Translations under genes and position numbers: made by a program
The notes under the pieces: model-generated
What the model was told of the DNA's origin: nothing
Seen by the model: only the letters and a program-made list of their open reading frames with translations
The model's database searches: none
In this document: positions 1-5,942 of the stretch, piece by piece
How the letters are laid out: each line of letters opens with the position of its first letter
Position numbering within the stretch: the stretch's first letter is position 1
From: Bacteroidota bacterium
Lineage (GTDB): Bacteria; Bacteroidota; Ignavibacteria; T3Sed10-11
DNA: 8,012 bases
NCBI GenBank assembly: GCA_007128495.1
Contig: SKXH01000211.1
Location: forward strand, 1-8,012
Direction: 5' to 3'

Positions 1-31
1 GCAATATTTTATAACGCTCATAGATGTACCC

Positions 32-928
32 TCATTTCGATTGCATATGTTCATATATGATTTTAGAAATACCGGCAATTGCGTTGACCCCTTCATCGTC
101 ATTTTTTAGATCCTTCGATAACACAACGAGCACGTACGCCTTTCCATCGGGAAGAAAAATAAGTCCCGCATCGTGCTCAACACCGGAAATCGATCCTCCT
201 TTATGTGCGACACGAACATCACCGGGAAGTTTAGCCGGCAGCCGGCTCCTGAATTGCTGCTCCTCTAAAATAGTTATCATTTCTTGACAAGCGTTTTCGG
301 ATACAATCTCAGATCGGGCAATTGCCTCGTAGATACGTAACAGATCATAGGCAGTGGTTGTATTATTCAAACCGCGTTCAAATGCTTTCATATCCTCAAC
401 GCCGCGGAGCACCTGAATATCCATCGCCCCCAAACCGCGCATAGTTTGTGTTACTTTTTCTGCATCCACAAGATCGATGAGAATGTTTGTTGCAAGATTT
501 CCGCTTACCGTTATCATATCGAACACCAGATCGCGGATTGTTACCTTTTTCCCGAGATATTCATATAATCTGTCGCCGCCGTCACGATCTATGTTCATCC
601 GGTACGTACTGCCATCGACAATGCTCTTGAATTCATTTTTCACAAGAATAGAATCCGATAATGCAAAGCTGCCCTGACCGGCTTGTTTGAACACCTCGAT
701 CATCACGGGCGTCTTCATGGTACTCGCTGCATGAAAAGATTCGTTTTCATTCAAGAAAAAAGCGTTTTTCGGATCGTTGAGATCACGAAACGCAACGGCG
801 AACGTACCCTCCACCGATTCTATCCTTTGTTTGATCTGCCGCTGTATATCCTGACCGTCGTGTGGTGGCGTGGTAGTGGGGTAGAGACCGCCGGTAATGA
901 GTAATACGAGGAATGACATGTTTAACAT
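32..928 (-). CDS. Exported class A beta-lactamase-fold serine hydrolase
   Basis: A 298-residue protein of the class A beta-lactamase / penicillin-recognising serine hydrolase family (beta-lactamase2 type). The motifs seen, in order, are S69-T-M-K72 (nucleophile and general base), S142-G-N144 (the SDN loop, with Gly in the middle), E184-R-G-L-N188 (fits the omega-loop ExxLN motif that carries the deacylating Glu166) and K243-G-G245 (the KTG strand). With all four motifs present, a working acylation/deacylation cycle is plausible. The substrate, whether beta-lactam or a peptidoglycan-derived peptide, cannot be read from sequence. The N-terminus (about residues 4-16) is a short hydrophobic signal segment followed by a Thr/Pro-rich linker, implying export; there is no lipobox Cys. 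The start is supported by AAGGAG (complement of 939-944) 10 nt upstream. An in-frame Met at codon 4 is an alternative start. It is transcribed divergently from a second, dissimilar member of the same fold. The family is confident; beta-lactamase activity is not. Confidence 0.9.
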   Translation of the reverse strand: MLNMSFLVLLITGGLYPTTTPPHDGQDIQRQIKQRIESVEGTFAVAFRDLNDPKNAFFLNENESFHAASTMKTPVMIEVFKQAGQGSFALSDSILVKNEFKSIVDGSTYRMNIDRDGGDRLYEYLGKKVTIRDLVFDMITVSGNLATNILIDLVDAEKVTQTMRGLGAMDIQVLRGVEDMKAFERGLNNTTTAYDLLRIYEAIARSEIVSENACQEMITILEEQQFRSRLPAKLPGDVRVAHKGGSISGVEHDAGLIFLPDGKAYVLVVLSKDLKNDDEGVNAIAGISKIIYEHMQSK

Positions 929-938
929 TACTCCAGAG

Positions 939-944
939 CTCCTT
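939..944 (-). promoter_or_regulatory. Ribosome binding site for the 32-928 gene
   Basis: On the minus strand this reads AAGGAG, 10 nt before the ATG at 928. It supports the first Met as the start. A second GGAG lies only 2 nt from that ATG and would instead suit the Met at codon 4. Confidence 0.6.
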
Positions 945-969
945 CAAATGTGTCGTGCGGTTATTTGTA

Positions 970-1025
970 TTAGTATAGTAAATATGATAAGTACTTGCAA
1001 TTATATGATTTATTTTGTTAGTATA
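970..1025 (+). repeat. Direct repeat TTAGTATA spaced 48 bp
   Basis: Two copies of TTAGTATA (970-977 and 1018-1025) start 48 bp apart in the divergent promoter region, both preceded by an ATTTTGT-like sequence. Two similar sites a few helical turns apart could bind a shared regulator, but the region is AT-rich and chance is a real alternative. Confidence 0.3.
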
Positions 1026-1052
1026 TATTTCCACCATGTTATTTACGATATG

Positions 1053-1059
1053 AAAAGGA
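1053..1059 (+). promoter_or_regulatory. Ribosome binding site that sets the start at 1068
   Basis: AAAAGGA lies 8 nt before the ATG at 1068. The in-frame ATG at 1050 and the upstream Met codons have no comparable SD, so 1068 is preferred. The resulting protein begins directly with a signal peptide. Confidence 0.65.
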
Positions 1060-1067
1060 TCGAAGCA

Positions 1068-2009
1068 ATGTACAAATATATAATTATACTCATCAGCGTT
1101 CTCTCGCTCAACTCACTATCACAGGATGTTACCATACCGGAATATTATATTCACGATCAAGAATTAACGGACTCACTTCAAGCCATAGTCCAGCGAATTG
1201 AACTTGATCAAACATTCGATATCGGGGATTACGGGACAGAAGTGATTTCTTTCGCGGTGATCGATCTGCACGGCGATGAACCGATGCTCGGCGGCGTGAA
1301 CATGGATAATTTTATTTATCCCGCAAGCGTCTATAAAATGTACGTTGCGGCCGAAGTGCTTCATCAAGTCAGTAAGGGTGAGTATTCACTCTATGAACCC
1401 TTCATCGTAGAGCAGCCGAACGATGTGGATCGACGTGTTTCGCTCCCGAACGATCCGAGACCCGTACCGCAGGCCGGCGATACGCTGGATGTCAATTACC
1501 TGCTTGATCTGATGATAACACGAAGTTCAAACACCGCAGCAAACTGTCTTATCGACTTAGCGACCCGCGAGCGAATAAACGAATTAATGCACCGGTACGG
1601 TTGGCACGGCAGTGAAGTTACCCGGAAATTTTTAAGCCGTGAGTATGAAGACCCCGGCTATAAAGAGATCCGCGGCACGGAGACCTGCGCACTTCACGCT
1701 GCCGATTTTTTATATCGAATCTACAGCGATCAATTGGTCGATGCGTGGGTAAGCCGGCAAATGTTAACTCTGCTCGGAAGACAACTCGATAAATCGAAGC
1801 TTGCCGCAGGTTTCCCAAATAATGCAATGTTCTACCATAAATCGGGATGGTGGAGTTACTGGACGAACGACACCGGCATTGTCGATGACGGGGAAACAAA
1901 ATTCATTATTGCGGCATTTCTGCCGCTCAGGCAGCAGGAAGCGCTGCCAAAATTCGAACAGCTCGCTCAGGAGGTATTTCAGCTTATGAGGTCGCGAAGA
2001 AATAATTAA
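1068..2009 (+). CDS. Exported penicillin-recognising-fold serine hydrolase
   Basis: A 313-residue protein starting at the ATG with the good SD. Residues 1-18 form a classic signal peptide (Lys at 3, hydrophobic core of Ile/Leu/Val, cleavage probably near S18-Q19). The mature part has the class A beta-lactamase-like fold motifs S87-V-Y-K90, S153-S-N155 and K258-S-G260 at normal order and spacing. Unlike its divergent neighbour, it shows no ExxLN omega-loop motif. E200 in E-I-R-G-T is the nearest candidate, but the Leu and Asn are missing. Between the first two motifs there is an Asp/Pro-rich insert (about 117-138). In this superfamily, loss of Glu166 usually means the acyl-enzyme deacylates poorly, so this could be a peptidase, esterase or penicillin-binding-like protein rather than a true beta-lactamase. 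It ends 18 bp from the convergent gene at 2028-3002. The fold is confident, the activity unknown. Confidence 0.87.
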   Translation: MYKYIIILISVLSLNSLSQDVTIPEYYIHDQELTDSLQAIVQRIELDQTFDIGDYGTEVISFAVIDLHGDEPMLGGVNMDNFIYPASVYKMYVAAEVLHQVSKGEYSLYEPFIVEQPNDVDRRVSLPNDPRPVPQAGDTLDVNYLLDLMITRSSNTAANCLIDLATRERINELMHRYGWHGSEVTRKFLSREYEDPGYKEIRGTETCALHAADFLYRIYSDQLVDAWVSRQMLTLLGRQLDKSKLAAGFPNNAMFYHKSGWWSYWTNDTGIVDDGETKFIIAAFLPLRQQEALPKFEQLAQEVFQLMRSRRNN

Positions 2010-2024
2010 GCGAAGTTATAAGCT
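1981..2024. terminator. Possible shared hairpin at the convergent gene ends
   Basis: AGCTTAT (1981-1987) is perfectly complementary to ATAAGCT (2018-2024). Nested inside, TCGC (1992-1995) can pair with GCGA (2010-2013). The structure straddles the stop codon at 2007-2009 and the 18-bp gap before the convergent gene. There is no T-run on either strand, so this is at best a weak bidirectional terminator or 3'-end stabilising hairpin. Confidence 0.22.
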
Positions 2025-2027
2025 CCA

Positions 2028-3002
2028 TTACCTATCAAACTGCTGCACGGTATCATCGAACTTGAGCATGATCTCATCTTCCTCCCGGAGGAATGTGCCG
2101 GTAGTAAATGTCACCTCCGGAAAACGTTGTTCAGAGATAATCGCACCGTCATTTCTTTCTATCGTCCGGACGACCGGATTCTCATACATCCATGTGCCGT
2201 CGACCAGATCCGGTTTGTCGGATGAGAGAATTACAAGTCCGGCGCCGTTCAATTCTGCATCAAGAATGATCCGGTCTTCTTCTATCCGGTACGACCAGCG
2301 TAGTTCAAACTCTTCAGCATCGATGAGATGGGCTTGAGAGTTCGTATAACCGATAAAGCTCGATCCATCGTCGGTAAAAAAACCGTTCCGGAACCCGGCG
2401 TCAACGGTACCGAGCACTTCTCCTTCATCGGTAACAAAAATCATATTTTCCCTTAATGATTTGCCTTCCCACCCGTATGCTCCGACCGCAAGGAGCGATC
2501 CATCCGGAGAATACACAATACCGGTTGCGTGCGAAATGTCGAATTGTTCTTGTACTAAGATTTCTCCGGATTCATCCGCGATAAAAAACCGTATGTATTT
2601 ATACGCCGGTTCGGATACAACGAGCGCAACCCGGTCACCGTGAAAAGAGAAATCGATATTGCGTTCGTGCTCGACATCCCCGGCGCCGGGCAGGGTTACC
2701 GTCTTTACTTCTTCACCTTCGGTATTATAAATTTCTACAATCCCGGTGAAAGAATCGATAATAATAAGTTTGCCGGATTCAAAAACTCCGGCAGACGGAA
2801 ACGCAGCATCATACACGACTTCGCGCCTGACTGTATATTGTTCACGGCCTTCACGATCGACGACCGTATAGGTTACATATTGTTCTTCATCGATATCGTG
2901 ACTTACTTCCCTTTCCTGTTCAACACGGTACACCCCATCCGGAGCTTGCTGGGATAATACAGGGAAATATAACATAATCGAAACGAGTAAAATGCGGACC
3001 AT
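2028..3002 (-). CDS. Secreted beta-propeller-like protein of unknown function
   Basis: A 324-residue protein with a signal peptide (about residues 1-17, hydrophobic stretch ILLVSIMLYFPVL). The mature part is acidic and beta-rich, with repeating units of roughly 40-45 residues that resemble propeller blades: F120-HGDRVALVVS, Y164-SPDGSLLAVG, F209-TDDGSSFIGY. The SPDG-like turn followed by a hydrophobic strand is typical of WD40-like/YVTN beta-propellers. These usually mediate binding and are not themselves catalytic. No catalytic motif, lipobox or T9SS tail is visible. Its ATG lies 10 nt after the stop of the M23 gene, and its SD, AGGGAG (complement of 3009-3014), overlaps that stop codon. The two genes are therefore almost certainly one operon with coupled translation. 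A partner or accessory role to the M23 protein is inferred from this linkage only. Confidence 0.75.
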   Translation of the reverse strand: MVRILLVSIMLYFPVLSQQAPDGVYRVEQEREVSHDIDEEQYVTYTVVDREGREQYTVRREVVYDAAFPSAGVFESGKLIIIDSFTGIVEIYNTEGEEVKTVTLPGAGDVEHERNIDFSFHGDRVALVVSEPAYKYIRFFIADESGEILVQEQFDISHATGIVYSPDGSLLAVGAYGWEGKSLRENMIFVTDEGEVLGTVDAGFRNGFFTDDGSSFIGYTNSQAHLIDAEEFELRWSYRIEEDRIILDAELNGAGLVILSSDKPDLVDGTWMYENPVVRTIERNDGAIISEQRFPEVTFTTGTFLREEDEIMLKFDDTVQQFDR

Positions 3003-3008
3003 TGTGTT

Positions 3009-3014
3009 CTCCCT
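3009..3014 (-). promoter_or_regulatory. Ribosome binding site overlapping the upstream stop codon
   Basis: The minus strand reads AGGGAG, 6 nt before the ATG at 3002, and it overlaps the TAG stop of the M23 gene (3013-3015). This arrangement favours translational coupling between the two genes. Confidence 0.7.
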
Positions 3015-5367
3015 ATTTAAGTAATATCATACTTTGTGTTTTTATCGATTCGCCCGATCTCAAACGTGCATAATACGTGCCGCTTGCAAGACCGGAAGCA
3101 TCGAAAACGACGGTATACACACCGGGCTCTTTATTGCCGTCGATCAATGTCTCTACTTTACGTCCGAGCACGTCGTACACTTTCAATGTTACCTCTGATC
3201 GTTCGGGAATTGATACATCAAGATTCGTAGTCATATTAAACGGATTAGGATAGTTGCTTGAAAGAACCAGCGCCGCGGGTATTTGTTGTTCTTCCCGTTC
3301 ATCGATGGACGTAATGAAATCTAAATATCGAAATGTATTGACGAATAATTCCCACCTTTTTGATCTCTCTTCGATGGTCTCAACAGGAAAAGCAAAATAT
3401 ATTACGGCACCCTCTTCGGTAGATTCTCCAAATGAACCTCGATAAGCGACGGCAGCGCCGCGGAACGAACCATCCTGTCGTTGAGTTGCATAGTGTAAAA
3501 TTTCTTCCGCTCCATTGACGGGATAGATATCGTCGGTCCAGCTTACGGTATAAAATTGATTGTAGTTACTGTTGAATTCCTCAAACGTCGTCCCGGGAGT
3601 TCCGGTAATTTCCGGGTCAGTACCGCTAACCGCATGTGCATTGAGCCCGGCGCGTAAATACTCGCTATAAAAAAGTGAGTCTGCCGTTTCCGTTTCATCG
3701 TCCGGCTGCCCCAGATCGTGTCCTATAGCAGACCCTGAGACGATCAACCTACCGCCTCCCTCCAGATAATCCCGTATGAATTGCCGGGCTGTATCATCGA
3801 ACGATACACTCTGAAAACCGCGGCTGCCGATAAACCACAGCACCACATCGTAATCACTTAAAACCACAATGCTGTCGCGTATCGAGTTTTCACGAACGCT
3901 GGAAACGGTAGCTTCGAACGGGAGTACGCTTCCGTATTTTAGAATGAACGGATGGTACGATTCAGTCCATCCTATTTGTTCTTTTCCTTCCTGAATACCA
4001 TCGACGACTAAAACTGAATAATTATCCAGCAGATCGGCTGACGACCAATATGCATGTTGTGCATAAAAATCCATCGAAGGAGGACTCTCATGCGGATCGT
4101 CCATATCGTTGACTGCCGTCAATCGTAATGCTACATCGGTTAATTCATCCCCATTTTCCAGAGCGAAAAACGAAACAGGGTCTTCGATCGTGAACGAAGT
4201 AGTCTCCGCAGTTAACGTCGATTCGGATGCAACCATTTGCCAGCCGTTGGGATGATCGAAATAGAGACGGTAACCGCCAAGATTATCTTCCGTATTCGGA
4301 AGCCAGGAAATCGAGATCGACTCGTCTTCTTCTACTTTGACTGCCTGGAGAGTGGGTCTCTCCGGGGGTTGATTAATTGAAATCGGAGCGTATAACGTAT
4401 CGGCATTTTGTCTGGTATCTTCGGCAAATATTTTTAGAAGATATTCTCCGTTCGGAAGATCTCCACTGCTGAAATAATTAGGAGGAACCCGCAGTGTCTC
4501 ATTTATCCTTGATTCCCCATTTCCTCCGGTAACGTAATAGTAATGCTGTCTATTTGTCGAATAATCACGAACAAACACACGGTTAACATGAGAGTTTATC
4601 GGCTTTCTATCGAATTGAAAGCGTACACCATCATCGGGAGGAGTATACACGTACGAAGCTGTATCGGTACTCATAATGTGGTACCCGATTATATAAATAC
4701 CCCTGCGTTGATGAATAGGATTGGGTCCGTACTGCCCGTGTGCCCGCACAATAATTTTTACATCGCCATGTAATCGGTCGGGTTCAAGAGTTTCGGAAGT
4801 TTGGTTATCTCTGAATTCCAATGTCCAATCTGCAATAACCGGCGCACGATCATCGATATAAGGCGTGAGTCCGCCCCCCTCGCGGATCGCATTGATATCG
4901 GCACCGGTGCTTTCGGGTTCGTCGACCAGCTCGCGTTCACGGTAATGCACATGTCCCCAGCCGGGAATCACCGTACCAAGAATAGTTTCACCGGCCTCAA
5001 CCTCATCACCCACCGAAAGCGATGGGTTGGGGTCGATATGTACATAACTGATATGTTTCCATTGATCTCCTACTTCCGTCCGGACCCGTACCCATGCGCC
5101 GCCGCCGTAATCGCCAACTGTTCCGATACTGTGCACGACACCGTCAAGTGAAGAATAAACCGGATCGTTATCCGGTATCGGTATATCCACTCCGTCATGA
5201 AAATGATGTGCAGGACTTGTTGTACGGTACTCTGCAAACGCACCTGTAATATTATGACTCTCATGGAAAGGGGGATACGGCCATTGAAAAGACAGCGTAT
5301 CTGTTAAAGAAAGGCCGGTTTGTGTGAAGAGTAATAATGACGTAACAGCGATTAACAATTTTACCAT
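3013..5367 (-). CDS. Multidomain M23-family peptidase with T9SS sorting tail
   Basis: A 784-residue exported protein. Domains in order: signal peptide (1-20); M23/LytM metallopeptidase (about 35-145) with H57-x-G-x-D61, H110 and H139-V-H141, matching the family's zinc ligands and catalytic His; a beta-rich region (about 175-332); a fibronectin type III-like domain (about 337-435); an alpha/beta module (about 448-685) resembling a ThuA/GATase-like Rossmann fold, with strands VLVVDGI and VVLWFIG and a GGGRLIVSGSAIG turn at 537-549; and a type IX secretion C-terminal sorting domain (about 700-784) with NYPNPFN, YDVLGRKV, GVYTVVFDASGLASGTYYARL and a final Lys. M23 enzymes normally cut peptidoglycan cross-bridges. 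The sorting tail implies export through the outer membrane to the cell surface or medium, so the target could be its own or foreign cell walls. It leads an operon with the propeller gene. The start is supported by AGGTG 4 nt upstream and by the signal peptide. Activity is likely because all metal ligands are present. Confidence 0.9.
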   Translation of the reverse strand: MVKLLIAVTSLLLFTQTGLSLTDTLSFQWPYPPFHESHNITGAFAEYRTTSPAHHFHDGVDIPIPDNDPVYSSLDGVVHSIGTVGDYGGGAWVRVRTEVGDQWKHISYVHIDPNPSLSVGDEVEAGETILGTVIPGWGHVHYRERELVDEPESTGADINAIREGGGLTPYIDDRAPVIADWTLEFRDNQTSETLEPDRLHGDVKIIVRAHGQYGPNPIHQRRGIYIIGYHIMSTDTASYVYTPPDDGVRFQFDRKPINSHVNRVFVRDYSTNRQHYYYVTGGNGESRINETLRVPPNYFSSGDLPNGEYLLKIFAEDTRQNADTLYAPISINQPPERPTLQAVKVEEDESISISWLPNTEDNLGGYRLYFDHPNGWQMVASESTLTAETTSFTIEDPVSFFALENGDELTDVALRLTAVNDMDDPHESPPSMDFYAQHAYWSSADLLDNYSVLVVDGIQEGKEQIGWTESYHPFILKYGSVLPFEATVSSVRENSIRDSIVVLSDYDVVLWFIGSRGFQSVSFDDTARQFIRDYLEGGGRLIVSGSAIGHDLGQPDDETETADSLFYSEYLRAGLNAHAVSGTDPEITGTPGTTFEEFNSNYNQFYTVSWTDDIYPVNGAEEILHYATQRQDGSFRGAAVAYRGSFGESTEEGAVIYFAFPVETIEERSKRWELFVNTFRYLDFITSIDEREEQQIPAALVLSSNYPNPFNMTTNLDVSIPERSEVTLKVYDVLGRKVETLIDGNKEPGVYTVVFDASGLASGTYYARLRSGESIKTQSMILLK

Positions 5368-5431
5368 AAAGCACCTGCGGTAAGTATATAATATTTTTAT
5401 TTAAAAGTAAAATATAAAATTTTGCATCCTC

Positions 5432-5460
5432 TTGACATTAAGCCGCAAATAAAGTATATA
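5432..5460 (+). promoter_or_regulatory. Upstream sigma70-like promoter candidate
   Basis: TTGACA (5432-5437), a 17-nt spacer, then TATATA (5455-5460): a perfect -35, a near-perfect -10 and optimal spacing. An inverted repeat, AGTATA-tatt-TATACT (5453-5468), covers the -10 and probable start point and could be an operator. The nearest downstream gene is the receptor almost 500 bp away, so it may drive a leader RNA or small RNA. Confidence 0.55.
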
Positions 5461-5611
5461 TTTATACTCATCGATGAAAAAAAAGATAGTAGAGCCATGC
5501 TCATCGTAAAGAAGGTCCTGACTGAAAAAGTGTGCGTAATTAACTTTAATAATTCGCAATTTCACGCACCCACTAAAACTGTTAATTTTCAAAAAACTAT
5601 TACCCTTTTAC

Positions 5612-5640
5612 TTGACAAGATATTTAAAAAAAGATATATT
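5612..5640 (+). promoter_or_regulatory. Downstream sigma70-like promoter candidate
   Basis: TTGACA (5612-5617), a 17-nt spacer, then TATATT (5635-5640). It closely matches the consensus and has the same architecture as the candidate 180 bp upstream. Transcription would start near 5647, giving a leader of about 295 nt before the receptor ATG. This is the best promoter candidate for the receptor. Confidence 0.65.
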
Positions 5641-5656
5641 GTATTTTGTATACAAT
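5638..5656. promoter_or_regulatory. Palindromic operator candidate at the downstream promoter
   Basis: ATTGTAT-tttgt-ATACAAT is a perfect 7-bp inverted repeat over 19 bp, overlapping the end of the -10 and the expected start point. Within it lies the perfect 10-bp palindrome TTGTATACAA (5646-5655). A site here would block RNA polymerase, as repressor operators do. The palindrome resembles operators of GntR-type regulators in general form, but no regulator is in the window, so the identity is open. Confidence 0.45.
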
Positions 5657-5716
5657 GTATGTATAATTAAACAAAGTTTCAATATTACAGAGTATATAAA
5701 ACAACCTCAATGATAA

Positions 5717-5809
5717 TGTAGTATCAAAAAGCCCTCGGAACTCTACCGGCTAATATTACATGAGGGCTCACTAAAAACCTTCACTTAAATCGGTACTACA
5801 AATTTTTTT
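5717..5809 (+). ncRNA. Structured leader RNA element with terminator-like end
   Basis: Outer stem: 5717-5725 (TGTAGTATC) pairs with 5792-5800 (GGTACTACA) over 9 bp with one G-U. Inner stem: 5730-5736 (AGCCCTC) pairs perfectly with 5762-5768 (GAGGGCT). The outer stem is followed almost at once by seven T residues (5803-5809), as in an intrinsic terminator. TACCG (5744-5748) could instead pair with CGGTA (5791-5795), which would break the outer stem, so a switch between terminating and read-through forms is conceivable. The element lies in the expected 5' leader of the receptor, about 70 nt after the predicted transcription start. It does not match any riboswitch consensus I could recall. It could be a cis-acting attenuator or the end of a small RNA. 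Confidence 0.45.
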
Positions 5810-5810
5810 A

Positions 5811-5816
5811 TATAAT
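5811..5816 (+). promoter_or_regulatory. Isolated perfect -10 hexamer
   Basis: TATAAT follows immediately after the T7 tract of the leader structure. No -35-like hexamer sits 16-18 nt upstream (the positions lie in the stem sequence 5787-5795), so promoter function is doubtful. If active, it would give a short receptor leader starting near 5823. Confidence 0.25.
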
Positions 5817-5832
5817 CCCACTTGCCTATCTC

Positions 5833-5843
5833 AAGGAGGTGAT
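5833..5843 (+). promoter_or_regulatory. Extended anti-SD match without a nearby start codon
   Basis: AAGGAGGTGAT matches 11 nt of the complement of the usual 16S rRNA 3' end, a much longer match than at any gene in the window. No ATG, GTG or TTG lies 4-12 nt downstream. Two sequences could occlude or use it: ATCACCT (5891-5897) can pair with AGGTGAT (5837-5843), and a small hairpin, AGTA-aaaac-TACT (5844-5856), lies directly before a GTG at 5857 that opens a 19-codon frame ending at 5916. It may be a ribosome standby site or leader-peptide site, or chance. Confidence 0.35.
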
Positions 5844-5927
5844 AGTAAAAACTACTGTGACAATAAGAACTTCCATTTCTCAAACGATAAATCACCTTAT
5901 AATAAAACATATCTAACTCATATCATT

Positions 5928-5937
5928 AGGAGTGAGG
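5928..5937 (+). promoter_or_regulatory. Ribosome binding site of the receptor gene
   Basis: AGGAGTGAGG contains two SD-like cores: AGGAG, 10 nt before the ATG at 5943, and GAGG, 5 nt before it. An ATG at 5938 is followed at once by a stop codon, so 5943 is the usable start. Confidence 0.65.
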
Positions 5938-5942
5938 ATGTA

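Larger units (their letters stand above)
929..1067. promoter_or_regulatory. Divergent intergenic region between the two serine hydrolases
   Basis: This 139-bp AT-rich gap must hold the promoters for both diverging genes. For the rightward gene, TTGCAA (995-1000) followed 18 nt later by TAGTAT (1019-1024) is a weak sigma70-like candidate. No convincing leftward promoter could be picked out. The 8-bp word TTAGTATA occurs twice, at 970-977 and 1018-1025. The open reading frame of the rightward gene extends back to 897, but that extension has no SD and overlaps the other gene, so the region is read as non-coding. Confidence 0.5.
5368..5942. other. AT-rich non-coding region between the M23 operon and the receptor
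   Basis: This 575-bp region separates two diverging genes and is visibly more AT-rich than the flanking coding DNA, especially 5380-5710. It must contain the leftward promoter of the M23 operon (not confidently located) and the promoter and leader of the receptor. Short open frames exist on both strands (5422-5670 plus, 5401-5592 minus), but they have no SD, have low-complexity composition, and one runs through a near-consensus promoter. They are taken as chance. Individual regulatory candidates are listed separately. Confidence 0.7.

Noticed and set aside
897..1067. Upstream extension of the rightward serine hydrolase reading frame
   Set aside because: It overlaps the start of the divergent gene, has no SD, and puts an atypical 57-residue segment before a clear signal peptide. 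The ATG at 1068 has a good SD.
2640..2957. 105-codon plus-strand open frame inside the propeller gene
   Set aside because: It is antisense to a gene with signal peptide, SD and operon context, and shows no family features of its own.
5401..5592. 63-codon minus-strand open frame before the M23 gene
   Set aside because: No SD, AT-driven composition, and no recognisable features.
5422..5670. 82-codon open frame in the receptor leader
   Set aside because: It begins upstream of, and runs through, two promoter-like sequences, has no SD, and its Lys/Ile/Phe-rich composition reflects AT-rich DNA.
5726..5768. Minus-strand reading of the inner stem as an intrinsic terminator (GAGGGCT then TTTTT)
   Set aside because: No minus-strand gene lies to its right in the window to terminate, and the 25-nt loop is large. 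The plus-strand interpretation with the outer stem and T7 fits the context better.
5833..5843. Fragment of a 16S rRNA 3' end on the minus strand
   Set aside because: The match stops after about 11 nt; flanking sequence shows none of the conserved 16S 3' region, so an SD-type match is the simpler reading.
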